Position numbers and translations under genes: made by a program
The notes under the pieces: model-generated
The model's input: only the letters and a program-made list of their open reading frames with translations
What the model was told of the DNA's origin: nothing
The model's database searches: none
Part shown: positions 22,889 to 37,098 of the stretch, piece by piece
How the letters are laid out: every line of letters begins with the position of its first letter
How positions within the stretch are numbered: the stretch's first letter is position 1
NCBI GenBank assembly: GCA_902806565.1
Contig: CADCXA010000051.1
Span: forward strand, 62,001-126,000
From: Hypoxylon rubiginosum
Taxonomy: Eukaryota > Ascomycota > Sordariomycetes > Xylariales > Hypoxylaceae
Direction: 5' to 3'
DNA: 64,000 nucleotides

Positions 22889-24046
22889 TTTTGTCTCTTT
22901 TAGTGTCTACGGCTTCGCCTCGGCCTCTCTTGCCTTAATCTGAAGGCGTGGATTAAAAAAAGCATTGGGATGGAGTTTCTGGCTGAGGGTCCTCACAACT
23001 TCTTTTTCTTCCTTTTGTTTTCTTTTTATGGCATGGCGTCGGGGAATCTTACGGACTCTTAATATCTTCCAAGGCATATGGACATGATGCGGGATGGCAG
23101 GCGGAAAAAATGACACCCAGCCACAGACTTCTAACAGGAGAAGGGAGGGAGAGAGATGCTTAATGTTCGTTCTTACTTAGAGGATTACTGCCCGACGCCC
23201 CCTCGAGAGCCACCAGATATGAGATTTCGAGATGAGAAAGATGATGAAGAAGGGACAGGCTAGGAATAGGTATTGTAAACCCAAAAAATCGAGCCTGAGA
23301 CGCCAGATACTCAGTGTGTAGTCCATGGTCGACTCCTGTCCCCCCAAAATAGGTAGATAGCCATCAAGCAGGTGCCTACCTACCTACCTTGTATAATGCA
23401 AAAGAATGAGTAGAGACAGATAGTTGGTAGATATCGTGAATATTACACAAATAGCTACTTCAAAGACGAATGATAGCTGTGCTAAATGAGGAGTCATGTG
23501 TATATTCCTATCCTCTTTTATTACTTATACGATGAAGCCGCCTGAACTACCTAGATATGTAGGTAGTAAGAAGCAGCTTCTGACGAATATCAATCGTGCA
23601 CATTGCCCATAGTTTCCATATGACTATGAGAGGTTAGAACTCAGCTCAACATCCTACCGATAGTCAAGTTTTCACGGATACGACGGACAGAGACAGAAAG
23701 GTGTTAAAACCAGTAGGAAGCGACAATTGCAAGCTTACTCGTGATATCCAATGAGATGCGTATTCAAGCAAACCATTCATCAGCACCTTAAACCGTGCCC
23801 GCGCGTGCTTCCTCATTAGGATCGCATTGTGTTGCCACACCCTGTACGACATCACCTCTTCCCCGGTATGCTATTGAAGCTTCAGATATATATAAAATAA
23901 ACAAATAAAAAACCTTTACATCACCTGCTTTGCCGTATATGAGCTTCTTAATTCTCGAGAGCCAAGCCCAAACGCCACGGCAAATCGATCACCAAGCGCG
24001 ATAGGCCGAAAGGACAGGGATAGGCGGACTGTCTCTAGGCCGAGGA

Positions 24047-24061
24047 GGGGGGGGGGGGGGG
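24047..24061. repeat. 15-G homopolymer run
   Basis: Uninterrupted run of fifteen G in non-coding DNA, between the G-alpha and phosphorylase genes. Its length is prone to sequencing or assembly error. Confidence 0.85.
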
Positions 24062-25472
24062 TTGGAAAGGGGAAAGGGGGCACAAATCCGGAAGCTTGAA
24101 GACGGCATCTCGAAAGGTTGTCGACTTATTAATAATGGCCTTCATCCATTGCGTGCGCGCAAACTCCGGCAAGTGTGGAAGAAACGGAAGTGATGATTTT
24201 CTTTTTATTTTCTCTTTTTTATTTAGCTGCGCTACCTACCTTACCCTACGGACGCGGGCCATGTATGCAGCTATATAAGTGAGTTTCTTGGTCAGACGAC
24301 CACACGGAATCCGAGACGTAGCATCCAGAAAGTGATATGACATAGCTATCGTGAAGGTGTAGCAAATCACGCACAGGCTTGGTAGGCAAGCTGCAGGATG
24401 CTAAGGATGCTATGAGCTCGGGCGAGTAGGTTGTTTCCAACCTAATGCAGAGTTACTTCTATAATGGGTCGTCTGCGGCATCTTCAACCATGGCGGCGCA
24501 ATTTAAGGACGCAGATGTTGCAGATATTGCAGATATTGGTTGCACGTCTAGGTAGTGTCTAGACCTCGAGCTATCCAGTTTGACTCTTAGGTATACTTAT
24601 CTCCTATACCTACCTAGGTATGTAGAACTAGCATTTTCTTTATTCGACATAATAACATGCCATATCTACACCTACCTTCTTAATATGTAGGTACCTAGGT
24701 AGCTATTCGAAAGATGATCAGTATAGAAAACAGGCTACCACAACATGACTTAAAGAGGTGATCCCCCGGAAAATCTTTCGCTAACATCGTATCACTTTCG
24801 AATCTTGCGTTCCTTTGTTGGGTCCTTATGGGGAATCAGTAGTTCGCTAATGCGGCTATCGTATTTTGTTATAGTCTACCCAACTTAAGGTAGACAGGTC
24901 ACTTAGATCAGGGGTTAGGTGATAGAAATAAAGAAATAAGTTAGAAGGTTTGGTAGTTCAAACCCCCCCTTACTTTAACGCCGGGATTCCGTATCGTATA
25001 CCCCGCAGTTCTTTTGCAGCTTTTTGCAGATTTCCCATCCAACCCGTCCAACCATAGCTACATGTACGATGTACGAACCATACAACATACACGCATCTAC
25101 GGCCCATTGTCTGCTATCCATACATAGTATATCATATGAACTATTCCTATTTCTCACTAGGTAGCTGCTTATAACATGACTTGGCTTACATGGCATTACG
25201 TTACCTGCATACATTGCGGAAGGCGGACGCCAAATTACCTACATATGCCAGAGCCAGACTATAATCTGTACGCTGTACGCGGTATGCAGTTGTCAACGTT
25301 GGATGACATCGGTCCGGAGAGCTCCTTACAGCAATCCCTCCAGGTTCTAGTCGTTGATCGCCCTTCGCCGTGTTAGACCGCGGCGCCCGCAGCTTTCCCA
25401 AGCTCTTTAGTCGTCATTGTGCTTTAGCTGTGGCATGTATGGCATGTTTTCTCTGCTATGTAACGACCTTTC

Positions 25473-25565
25473 CCCCTTGTAGATATCCACCATCCAAAGG
25501 GGGCCGCCGTCTTAAGCCCTGAGCGCCGGGTCTTGGGTCATCCAATCCATAGGTGCCCCTCCCCT
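25473..25565 (+). promoter_or_regulatory. Cluster of four stress-response-element-like words upstream of glycogen phosphorylase
   Basis: CCCCT occurs at 25473-25477, 25556-25560 and 25561-25565, and its complement AGGGG at 25498-25502. All lie about 500-590 bp upstream of the phosphorylase ATG. In yeast these words are Msn2/4 sites that drive glycogen genes. The words are seen in the sequence; their use in this fungus is inferred, and 5-mers do occur by chance. Confidence 0.4.
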
Positions 25566-26060
25566 TTATTTAGCTCGCTGCTCGCAAGTCGAACTTTGTC
25601 TTTGTCCCTTACCTTTTCTTACTCTTTTCATCGTGTCACCCTCCAGACCTCCAGTCCGTGGAAGAGAAGGTTGTGTATGTTGGAAGAGATACCCAATAGT
25701 AACCCATCTGAGTTGCCCCGCGGTGATCGTCCTCCGGCTCAGGAACCAGAAACCAGAGCTCTCTCCCAGAACTTCCGCAAGCTCCAGCTCCCAGCTCCAG
25801 CTCTATCTCCGCCGTCAACCCCGCCCCCTCATTCCCATCCTTGCTCCTTTGTTGCTGGCTTATCACCTTAGCTCTCTCGTCCTGCTGTATGTAAGTACCT
25901 ATCGTCATGACAACTCGTATTACGTGCTAGTGTAGCTATAATAGATGGCAATGGTCCTCATTCGTTTTCTGATCTCTTAATCCTCTAGCTTTTCCTACTT
26001 TCTAGTTACCTTATCCCATATTTCGGAGATCTCTCGAGCCGGAAGCTCAAGGTCTCGAAA

Positions 26061-29000
26061 ATGTCGTCTACATCTACACCAACCAGGTCACGCCGCCCCT
26101 CTACGGCAGCCCCCATTGTCGACATAGTCGGATCGGTAGGCCCTGCTGGCGTCTCCCGCCCGAAACATAAGCGAACGTTCACGGGCTTTGGAGCTACTGA
26201 GATCAAGACCGTAGAAGGTCCGTAATTGCTATTTCCAATTCACCCATTCACCCCATCTGTGTGGCCTGTTCATGTCTTACGAAACTTTCACATGTCTTTT
26301 GTGGAACCGTCTGCTGATCCTACGATACCCTTGTGTAGCGGCGATCCCCGAGCCTCAACGTGAAGTATGGACCAAGCACCAATTCGAAGGTTTCAAGTCC
26401 AAGGATGAGTTCGAGAAGGAGGTCGTTCGTCATGTCGAGACCACACTGGCTCGAAGCATGTTCAACTGCGACGAAACCGCCGCTTATTCGGCCACCAGCT
26501 TGGCACTGCGAGATCGCCTAATTAAGGAGTGGAACAAGACCCAGCAGCGCCAGACCTTTGCCGATAGCAAGCGCGTCTACTACCTCAGCTTGGAGTTCTT
26601 GATGGGACGTGCTCTGGACAATGCTATGCTCAACATTGGCGCCAAGACTACCGCCAAAGGTATAGAACAGACGACCCATCCTGAGTCGTATGTGACCAAT
26701 TGAGCTAACTTTGCCGCAGAGGGTCTCGACGAACTTGGATTCCGCATTGAGGACATCATCGGCCAAGAACACGACGCTGCGCTAGGCAATGGTGGCCTTG
26801 GGCGACTAGCGGCCTGCTTCCTCGACAGTCTTGCCTCTCTGAACTACCCTGCCTGGGGTTATGGCTTAAGATATCGTTATGGTATTTTCAAGCAGGAGAT
26901 TATCGATGGCTACCAGGTCGAGGTTCCCGACTACTGGCTTGACTTCAACCCCTGGGAGTTCCCAAGACACGACGTCACAGTCGACGTAAGTTATTGCCCA
27001 AACTTTTACCAGGCCTAGCCTCTGCAGAGCGGTACTAAACAAGAGGTGTAGATTCAATTCTACGGCAATGTTCGCAAGGCCCAAGACGAGAACGGAAAGA
27101 CGATAGCCCATTGGGAGGGCGGTGAAATCGTTACTGCCGTAGCCTTCGACGTACCAATTCCCGGCTACGACACGCCTTCGACCAACAACTTGCGATTGTG
27201 GTCCAGCAAGGCCTCCGGCGGGGAATTTGACTTCCAGAAGTTCAACAACGGAGACTACGAGAGCTCAGTAGCCGAGCAGCAGAGAGCCGAGACCATCAGT
27301 GCTGTTCTGTATCCGAACGACAACCTAGAGCGCGGAAAAGAGCTGCGTCTCAAGCAGCAATACTTCTGGGTTGCCGCATCGCTCTACGACATTGTTCGTC
27401 GATTCAAGAAGACGAAACGTGCCTGGAGCGAATTCCCCGACCAGATTGCCATTCAGCTCAACGATACGCACCCGACGCTGGCTATTGTAGAGCTTCAGCG
27501 AATTCTGCTAGACGTGGAAGGTCTTGAGTGGGATGAAGCGTGGAAGATCGTCACCTCGACTGTAAGTATACCTTGGTACTTTAGATCGGGTTATATTTGC
27601 TAACATAGTCTCAGTTTGGCTACACGAACCACACCGTTTTACCTGAGGCGCTCGAGAAGTGGCCTGTCGGCTTGGTACAACACCTTCTACCTCGCCATCT
27701 CCAAATCATCTACGACATCAACCTTTTCTTCCTACAGCTCGTGGAGAAGAAGTTCCCCAACGACCGGGACATGCTGCGTCGGGTTTCCATTATTGAAGAA
27801 TCCCAACCCAAGATGGTCCGCATGGCGTTCCTGGCCGTCGTCGGTTCTCACAAAGTGAACGGTGTTGCTGAGCTTCACTCAGACCTTATCCAGACGACCA
27901 TCTTCAAGGACTTCGTCACTATTTTCGGTGCCGACAAGTTCACCAATGTTACAAACGGCATTACTCCACGAAGATGGCTACACCAAGCAAACCCTCGGCT
28001 CTCGGAGTTAATCGCTAGCAAGGTTGGCAGCTATGACTTCTTGAAGGATCTCACCCTTCTTAACAAGTTGGAGGAGTTCGTCGACGACAAGGCGTTCAGA
28101 AAGGAGTGGGCCGAGATCAAGTACGCCAACAAGGTCCGCCTTGCCAAGTATATCAAGAGCACGACGGGCGTCACCGTCAACCCGTCATCTCTCTTTGATG
28201 TTCAGGTCAAGCGAATCCACGAGTACAAGCGACAACAGCTTAACATCTTCGGTGTAATTGCCCGATACCTCAAGCTCAAGGGAATGAGCCCGGAGGAGAA
28301 GAAGAAGCAACTACCTCGTGTGTCAATTTTCGGTGGAAAGGCAGCCCCTGGTTACTGGATGGCCAAGCAAATTATCCATCTCGTCAACAGCGTCGGTGCC
28401 GTAGTGAACAAGGACCCCGAAATTGGCGACCTGCTCAAGGTCATCTTCTTGGAGGACTACAATGTTAGCAAGGCAGAGATGATTACCCCTGCTTCTGATC
28501 TCAGCGAGCATATCTCGACGGCCGGTACAGAGTAAGTGCTTACCAGAGTATCAATTAGCGAGAGCAAAAACTGATATTGGAATAGGGCATCCGGAACTAG
28601 CAACATGAAATTTGTGCTGAACGGAGGCTTGATCATCGGAACATGCGATGGTGCCAACGTAAGTCCTTACCTCCCTCGACTATTGCGACATAAAGTAAAT
28701 ATTAACACGATGCAGATCGAGATCACGCGCGAGATCGGGCAGGAGAATATCTTCTTGTTCGGCACGCTATCGGAAGACGTGGAGGACCTGCGGCACGCGC
28801 ACACGTATGGAACGCACTCCGTCGACGCCGGGCTGGAGAAGGTGTTCTCGGCGATCCAGAGCGGAACGTTCGGCGACTCGCAGGACTTCAACGCGATGGT
28901 CTCGGCGGTGCGGGACCACAGCGACTACTACCTGGTGTCGGACGACTTCCAGTCGTACCTGGACACGCAGCAGATGGTGGACGACGAGTACCGCAACCAG

Positions 29001-29117
29001 GACGAGTGGGTGTCCAAGTGCATCCGCAGCGTCGCCCGCATGGGCTTCTTCAGCTCCGACCGCTGCATCAATGAGTACGCCGAGGGCATCTGGAACGTCG
29101 AGCCACTCGCTGTGTAA
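26061..29117 (+). CDS. gph1: Glycogen phosphorylase (EC 2.4.1.1)
   Basis: Seven exons: 26061-26217, 26339-26659, 26720-26985, 27052-27561, 27615-28531, 28586-28658 and 28716-29117, encoding 881 aa. The enzyme phosphorolyses terminal alpha-1,4-glucose units of glycogen to glucose-1-phosphate in the cytosol. Signature blocks are [51 protein letters not shown] and [13 protein letters not shown]. The PLP site is [10 protein letters not shown], with Lys732 as the Schiff-base residue. The N-terminal extension has KRTFTGF, with Thr41 placed like the regulated Thr of the yeast enzyme. All introns but the first have standard donors; the first uses GTCCGT, the only GT that keeps the frame. The last exon is strikingly GC-rich. 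Stress-element-like words lie upstream. The call is certain; the symbol follows yeast usage. Confidence 0.97.
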
Positions 29118-32100
29118 AGGCAGACGGTTGACGACGGGCCGGGGAAAAAGGGGGCGGGCTAAGCTTTGTCCAAGTGAGAGAGAAGCATTTGCTACTGCCT
29201 AGGTAACCCATAAGAATGCTGAAAGGGAGAACGCCTATAATAAGGGGGAGTGGAGTGGGCGCGAGTTAAGGACGAGTTCAGGGGCACGGCTTCTTTTTTT
29301 AACCTAAAAGGGTGGCGCGCCTCGTCAATTTGGAAGAGGTTGGGATGGACGACGATGGTGATCACTCGACGATTACGAAAGAATGGATAATGAAACATCA
29401 TTTTGAACATAAATATCCTTAGTAACTTGACGCCCCCTTTCAGTAAAGAGTCTGTTGGTGAATCTCGTCTAGTCGTACAATTGAAATACTAGCAGAAGGT
29501 ATACATGGATGTAGGCCGCGAAAAGGGGTAGTTGAAGCTTTAGGAGAGGTCGAGAGCGTATATGTTCGTGGAAAGAGTACATAACCTAGTCGAGTTCTCG
29601 TGGAGCTTTCTACTGCGGTACAGGTGTCGTATCGATTTACCCTTCCTATCGCTTTTGCCTTCTCTCTCGTAAATATCATATATATACAGAGGTTTATGAG
29701 GCCCCGCCGACCGGCACGACCCATACAGCTAGATATCTAGAGTAGCTTAAGGCCAGGTTCGACACGACAGAAGGTACGGCTATGCTCCTAATACGTTTGA
29801 GGATACGATGACAAGTTTAAAGGAGGTTGAACGGTTGACTAATGAACCCTGGCCGCTCTAGATCTCCCGCAGTTCGATAGTACAGCGTCGTAAATCTCCT
29901 ATTGGTGCCAACCATCTACTCGCTTGCTTGCATCTTCTGTATGTGTGGACATGGACCCCACGGCACGAATCCCCAGACAATAGAATCTCGGTACCATAGT
30001 CTACAAGAAAACAAGCCGCACGATGATGTCACTGGGACAAGACTTCGCTCCAGCGGGGGGTTAGTCTATCGGTGAGAAGTCCTGGCGGTTGAAAGCAAAC
30101 ACCTACTTGCCCACAGGTCCAGTCAAAAAGCTCGGCTTAAACTCCTAGTTAATGTCAAGAAGTAACTGATGTAGTAGTCTTAACTGATGGGAATATATAA
30201 TACCTCCGGCGGGGAGGTGGGAAGTCTTAGTTAGATGTTCGTCGTTCACTAACGCTGAGGGATCTCCAGCCGATCTCCAGCCTTACTATGTATAGAACGA
30301 TCTTCAGGGTCCAGACCTTTTGTCCGGACACTATTCCCAGGGTCCAAGGCTATTCCGAACTCTAGGAGGCATAGTGACGGCATTCCAAGAAGGGGGGAGA
30401 TTTTCGAACATGACCCGACTCTGACGATAGCTCGATTTTAATTTGAAGAAGGGAAGAAAATGAAGAGAAAAAAACATATTCGCCACTCATAGTCAATGAT
30501 ACCTCGACGATATCAAACTCAAGGGAATAGCAGTTTTTTTTTCCGCCTCTGAAGAATGACGTCAATCTGTTGGAGTATTGTAACGAGCTACCTAACAACT
30601 CATATAAGTGGCTGATTAGATAATTCAATTGGTCTTGGTAGGTCAACTGGCCAATGGAACGAAATGGAGCAACAGCTCCGGCTTGCATCTACATACAGTT
30701 TTTGGAACATCTTGACTCTTTTCCATTTCCATATCTCAGTATCAATATCAGCTCCGGTTTAGGACAATAGCCTCATTTACGTCATTTGCTTCGTGGTCTT
30801 GCTTCATCGCCTGCATGCACGCTACTCTTGTTTCAAGCCTCTAATGGGTTTAGCAGGGGCGCCATCACCTACCTAATTCGGTAGTGGTGAGCCGAGAGGT
30901 CTCTGCGCCGGACGCAATCAAGTACCTCTCTAGCCCGTCTGCCCGTCTATTTTAAACGACCTTATTGGTATTTTGGTAGACCGCTTCGTCAAACCTCTCA
31001 GAACGGATCCCTTTTTTTTAGTGCTGCAGAGAAATCAGTCACGAGCCCCCTTTTTATTCGGTCGAAGGAACCTGAGGTACGAAAAGGACGGGGGTTTTTT
31101 GAGAGCTGAACAAGAACACCCGTATCAACGATGACGCACTTATAACTCGATTGTCGGATATCCTACGAGGGTATGCCGGTATATGCGGTCAGATCCTAAG
31201 GGTTGAGGGTTGAAGATATCAAGCATTATCTTGGGTACGGTACCTACGGTATTTTACTACGGGAAGTCCTACGGCAAGACTTCTCACCTATTCCCACTTG
31301 GCCATTCCGATGGTTTTCGAGAACAGGTCGAAGGCGCCTGTTACCATGAACACTGTCCAAGGGGAATTTATTTTCTAACTGATTTCCAAACGATACCTCC
31401 AAGTGCCATTGAACATCCCGGCGGCCAGCGCGGTATAGAAGTTGTTCATTGGGCTACTGCACCAAAAAAAAAAAAAGGAGGGGCAAAAGGCCAAGCCAGG
31501 AGGAACACTGAACACTTATACACTGACGTCACCATTTCTGACAGAAAACCATGTAATCTGATTGGCTATTGACAATATCGCATAGCAAGCCATAGCAAGC
31601 ATGCTACCCTTTTTCGTACTGGTTTTTGCTATGATACCTAGCTACTATGTATGTACCAGGCATATCTGAGCTTCGGGCTCGGGCACCCGCACCTTGGAGG
31701 AGGTGTTCCTCGTCGCCATGCCGCTCTGCTACGCCCCGTAGGATTCCATACGATAGCTGTTCCTTCACTCGTCGAACCATCTCGTGTCATATCTTGGCCC
31801 GTCTTCGGATGCGGTAGAGCACCAGCAGATGCAAAGGAAAGGGAGTATTGAAACTCTGCCGAGAACCCATACACGTCGGCGTTATTAGCCTGCCACCAGG
31901 GTCGCATTCAGCAAGCAAGCTGGCACATCTCGTCTTCTACTCAACAAATCGTCAACTCAGGTGCTCAACTCCTGGAAATGTTTTAATTGCATATCATACC
32001 TTGTGTGGTGTGCCAGTGTGTTAGGCTGCGAGATGTGCGTGCATCTGCGAACCAACTATGTCTCGACAATGACTGGAAGGCCCGGAGCCGTCAGATGAAA

Positions 32101-32990
32101 AAGTTTCTAACTCATCATGTAGATCAGTCACCAATGTAACCCATGACCGAGGGTCTATGTCGTGCCATGCTGAGCTTGCCTTCTCTTCGGGTCCATTCTT
32201 CGTATCTGAGGAAAAATCAAATAATACAGTCAATTTCTAAACGTTACAACCCGGCAAGACTTGTTTGCAACACGTCCTGGGTGTGTCGTTTCTGATATAT
32301 GCCATACATACATACATATATCCATCCAGCAAGTAGAGGAATATAAACAACCAGGGAAGCCGACGACTGTAGCTTTAACGGGCCGATCCTCATGCTACTT
32401 GCTAAACTCGGGTTCTCATCCAACCCACCAAGGCCACTAACGACCTTTTTATTTATATTAGCAAGGTTGAGGATGGCTATCAACGGGATGGTAGCAGAGA
32501 TCGACACCCTCATCGTGCTCTTCACATGCCATTGGGCTCGGATTGCGATTCCAGGGATTCTGAGGACGGCATTTCTGTAAATTCCCATCCTGTTATTTCG
32601 CGATCTGCGTATCTAAGCATTTGACATTGTCGCTCGTCTAGTTCGGATGCCAATCTATAGATGACCGGCCAAGCGCCCTTATTATTTTATATCCCGGGGC
32701 TGGCTGCCGTCATGTAGGAAGTGTATAAGAGAGGTACCATATCATGGGAGACCGACACAGAGCAGCGTATCAGAATTAGGAACCGGGAGATGCTGGAGCA
32801 TTGCATCAAAGCCAAAACAGTATGGCATGGCTTCTCAACATGGTCAATTAGTTTACGATTCTTCCGGAATTCGTCTAGTTTCATCCCCTATAGGCATTGC
32901 AACACAACGAGCGACAACGGCTCAAAAATTAATAACGCATTCGTTATTGGAGGCTCTTGGTGCTCTGAAAACGACACCTGTTGTTTAAAT

Positions 32991-33019
32991 ACATACATAG
33001 CATACATAGCATACATAGA
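32991..33019. repeat. CATACATAG tandem repeat
   Basis: About three head-to-tail copies of a 9-bp ACATAGCAT/CATACATAG unit in non-coding DNA. Confidence 0.75.
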
Positions 33020-33790
33020 CCCGGAGACAGTCTTTGTGAGTGGGACCTGAGTTTAGCTCTTCTACCAGTTACATGTAGCCAGTTAAGTTTCTGGTGATTC
33101 AGGACTTTCACAGGCTGGCAGTTTGTGCCCCTGAGTCCTGGCTTGTGACTTGACGTACCTGAAACCCCTACACAGAAGTACCTATTTAACAGGCCAGGTT
33201 TTACTACATATAGTACATCTTTCCTACAGAGGCATTGCATTGCATGTATATGACCAATATTGTAGCATCTAAAGCATATATAATTTCTACCAATTACGTG
33301 CTCTTTATAAGCCGGATAGTAGCATCAGCCATCTGCCCCATGTGCACCTCGAAGCAGGGGGAGCCTTAATAAGTGCATAGCGGAATGGTAACCCGTAGCG
33401 CAGGCTACTAAACAAATTCGACTACTGGGGTCTGGCTTGTGTTTTGGCCCCGAACTTGGAGGGGACGGGGGACGTTACCTAGCAGCCTAGCAGGAGCTGG
33501 AGGAGGAGGTAGGTACCAGACTTCTAGCATGTACTACTGTGCACCTTGCACCTGGCACCTGGCACCTGGGCAGTATTTACAAGGTAGGTACTAGAAATTC
33601 TCGATCGCGATCGCCACTGGGGACGTTCGAATCGCCGTTCCGTGCGTCCAAACCTTATGTACCTTATCCACAGCACAGCCCAACTTCGATTTAGAAAATC
33701 CTGTTCTCTCATCCCACTTTTCCCTCTTGACATTGACGGTATTTCTCGAGATTGCCATTTTTTTCAATATTCTTGGTTTTGCCTCGACCG

Positions 33791-33853
33791 GGACACTGGG
33801 ACTGGATACTGGGACACTGGGACACTGGACACTGGACACTAAACACTGGATGC
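33791..33853 (+). repeat. GGGACACT/GGACACT minisatellite in the MAP kinase promoter
   Basis: Imperfect tandem copies of a 7-10 bp unit (GGGACACTGG and shorter variants), ending about 265 bp before the hog1 start codon. The unit varies in length, as expected of replication slippage. It could alter spacing or binding in the promoter. Confidence 0.75.
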
Positions 33854-34117
33854 TGGGATACAGAAAAACTCCCCCAATACAAAATACCCCATTATCGCAA
33901 AAAAGTACCTTAGCCCTGCACGGTTTATCTCTGGCCCTTTTCTGCCCCTCGTTTTCCCCCCCTCGTTTCGATAGCTGACAACAACAAAACTAGTCCCTTT
34001 ACTCTCCTCAACCACACTCAACTACACTCCCTCTTGTGACAACTCGTGACAACTTATACAAAACATATCATATCGCAATCCACGCTTCCCTCAAGAACCA
34101 TAGCCCACTAATTCGCC

Positions 34118-35723
<1,606 letters not shown>

Positions 35724-37080
35724 AAAGCGTTGCAGATGTTAGATCGGTTCTGCAGATTTACAAGCTTAGTGTACGGCAATGATACCACGGTTAACGGTAA
35801 TATGCATACAACACCAGACTCGAATCATGTCGAGGCGTTTTCGAGACAGGGTTATGGCTTGGACTGCGTTTTGCACAATTTCCTTCAAAGGAGATAGGAG
35901 ATTGTCATCAGCCAGGGGGCACAACAGAGACGGGAATATATGAGGATTTGCATTCGGCTGCTGAGGGATAGTAGCGGCAGCTAACATTACGAGGTGGTAA
36001 TATGAGGCGTAAGACACGATGAAACGCTCTCGTTGGGGGTCTTGTCCTTTCCTAAGAGCGAGCATGGGAGAATACGCAAACTAGCGGTTGCGAGAAAAAC
36101 GGCTTTCATTCCCAACGCTCTGAGAATTGTCCACGTATCGAAGGCGTCAAATACAGAGACCCAAGAGCTAGCAGCAGGGTACTCCGGCCAGAAATCGGCC
36201 TCTCATACGAAGGTTGAATAGACTCAAGACATGAAGGCAAAAAGAGATGAAAATTAATAGAAAGCTTTGGCGTCATGGCACTTGTTCACTTGTCTTCCGT
36301 CTGTTCTAGTACCATCTGCGTCTTCTCCCTGCTTCTATTCCCAAACATTTTGAAATTATCCCAGCCGCCACCGCTCTTCCCATTCGCTGTTCTACACACA
36401 ACCCGTTAGGGGGGAGAAAAAAGAAAAAAAGAAAAGTTTAATGAAAACCTGATCCTGCTCACTAGAAGTAAGTGGTGCGGGAGCGGCAGACAGGTTAGGA
36501 GCTTTGAAGCTGATATCAGATACTCAGTATGTAGCAGGTAGCGAGCAGCGTAGTGTTGATCCATACTCGGTCACTTATGGCCGGCCCAGAGATGCTTCCG
36601 AATTGTCGTCTTCTCCCGACCTAAGTCTCGGTAGCAGACCTTCAAGAAAGATCAACACCTTATGCGTGACACGGGGTTTCATGTCTCGAGAGTGCTTGAG
36701 GAATAGATAGATGGGCCTCGACTTACGTAAGAGCCGCCGCCCCCTGAGCCCCTATTTTTCCAAATGAGGGGTTCCTCCAGAGAGGGAGCTTGATGTTCTT
36801 TAGATACCCGACTCTACACGCTTTGTATTAATACCTTTAGAATCAGCCTTTTAACGGGCCTTGTGGAAGGGTTATGGCGTTAGGAAGGTTCCTCGGGGAA
36901 TTCTTAGTAAGGGGTTAGAACTCGTTCCCGTTACAATGAATCGACCTGCCGACTTCTGTCATCTACACGGCCGTAGACACTACAAAAGCTGTCAGCATAA
37001 GCTCTTCCCGCTTGCGATCTTCCTAACTAGTCAGGGGAGGGAGGGGCTGTCCATAGAGATATATGCCCGACTAGGAGCTT

Positions 37081-37098
37081 CCCCCCCCCCCCCCCCCC
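37081..37098. repeat. 18-C homopolymer run
   Basis: Uninterrupted run of eighteen C in gene-free DNA; its exact length is unreliable in sequencing. Confidence 0.85.

Larger units (their letters stand above)
22889..26060. other. 3.2 kb intergenic; phosphorylase promoter at its right end
   Basis: No gene recognised. It contains a 15-G run (24047-24061) and several CTACC/GGTAG repeats (about 23376-23391, 24605-24620, 24688-24701). From about 25,440 the sequence looks like promoter and pyrimidine-rich leader of the glycogen phosphorylase gene. Confidence 0.5.
29118..34117. other. 5 kb intergenic, no gene seen; MAP kinase promoter at its right end
   Basis: Only short, unrecognised frames. The DNA is AT-rich with several A or T runs and a CATACATAG triplication (about 32991-33019). 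The last 300 bp before the MAP kinase gene carry a GGACACT minisatellite and a C/T-rich leader. A GC-richer patch at 31660-31830 is open on both strands but matches nothing I know. Confidence 0.5.
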
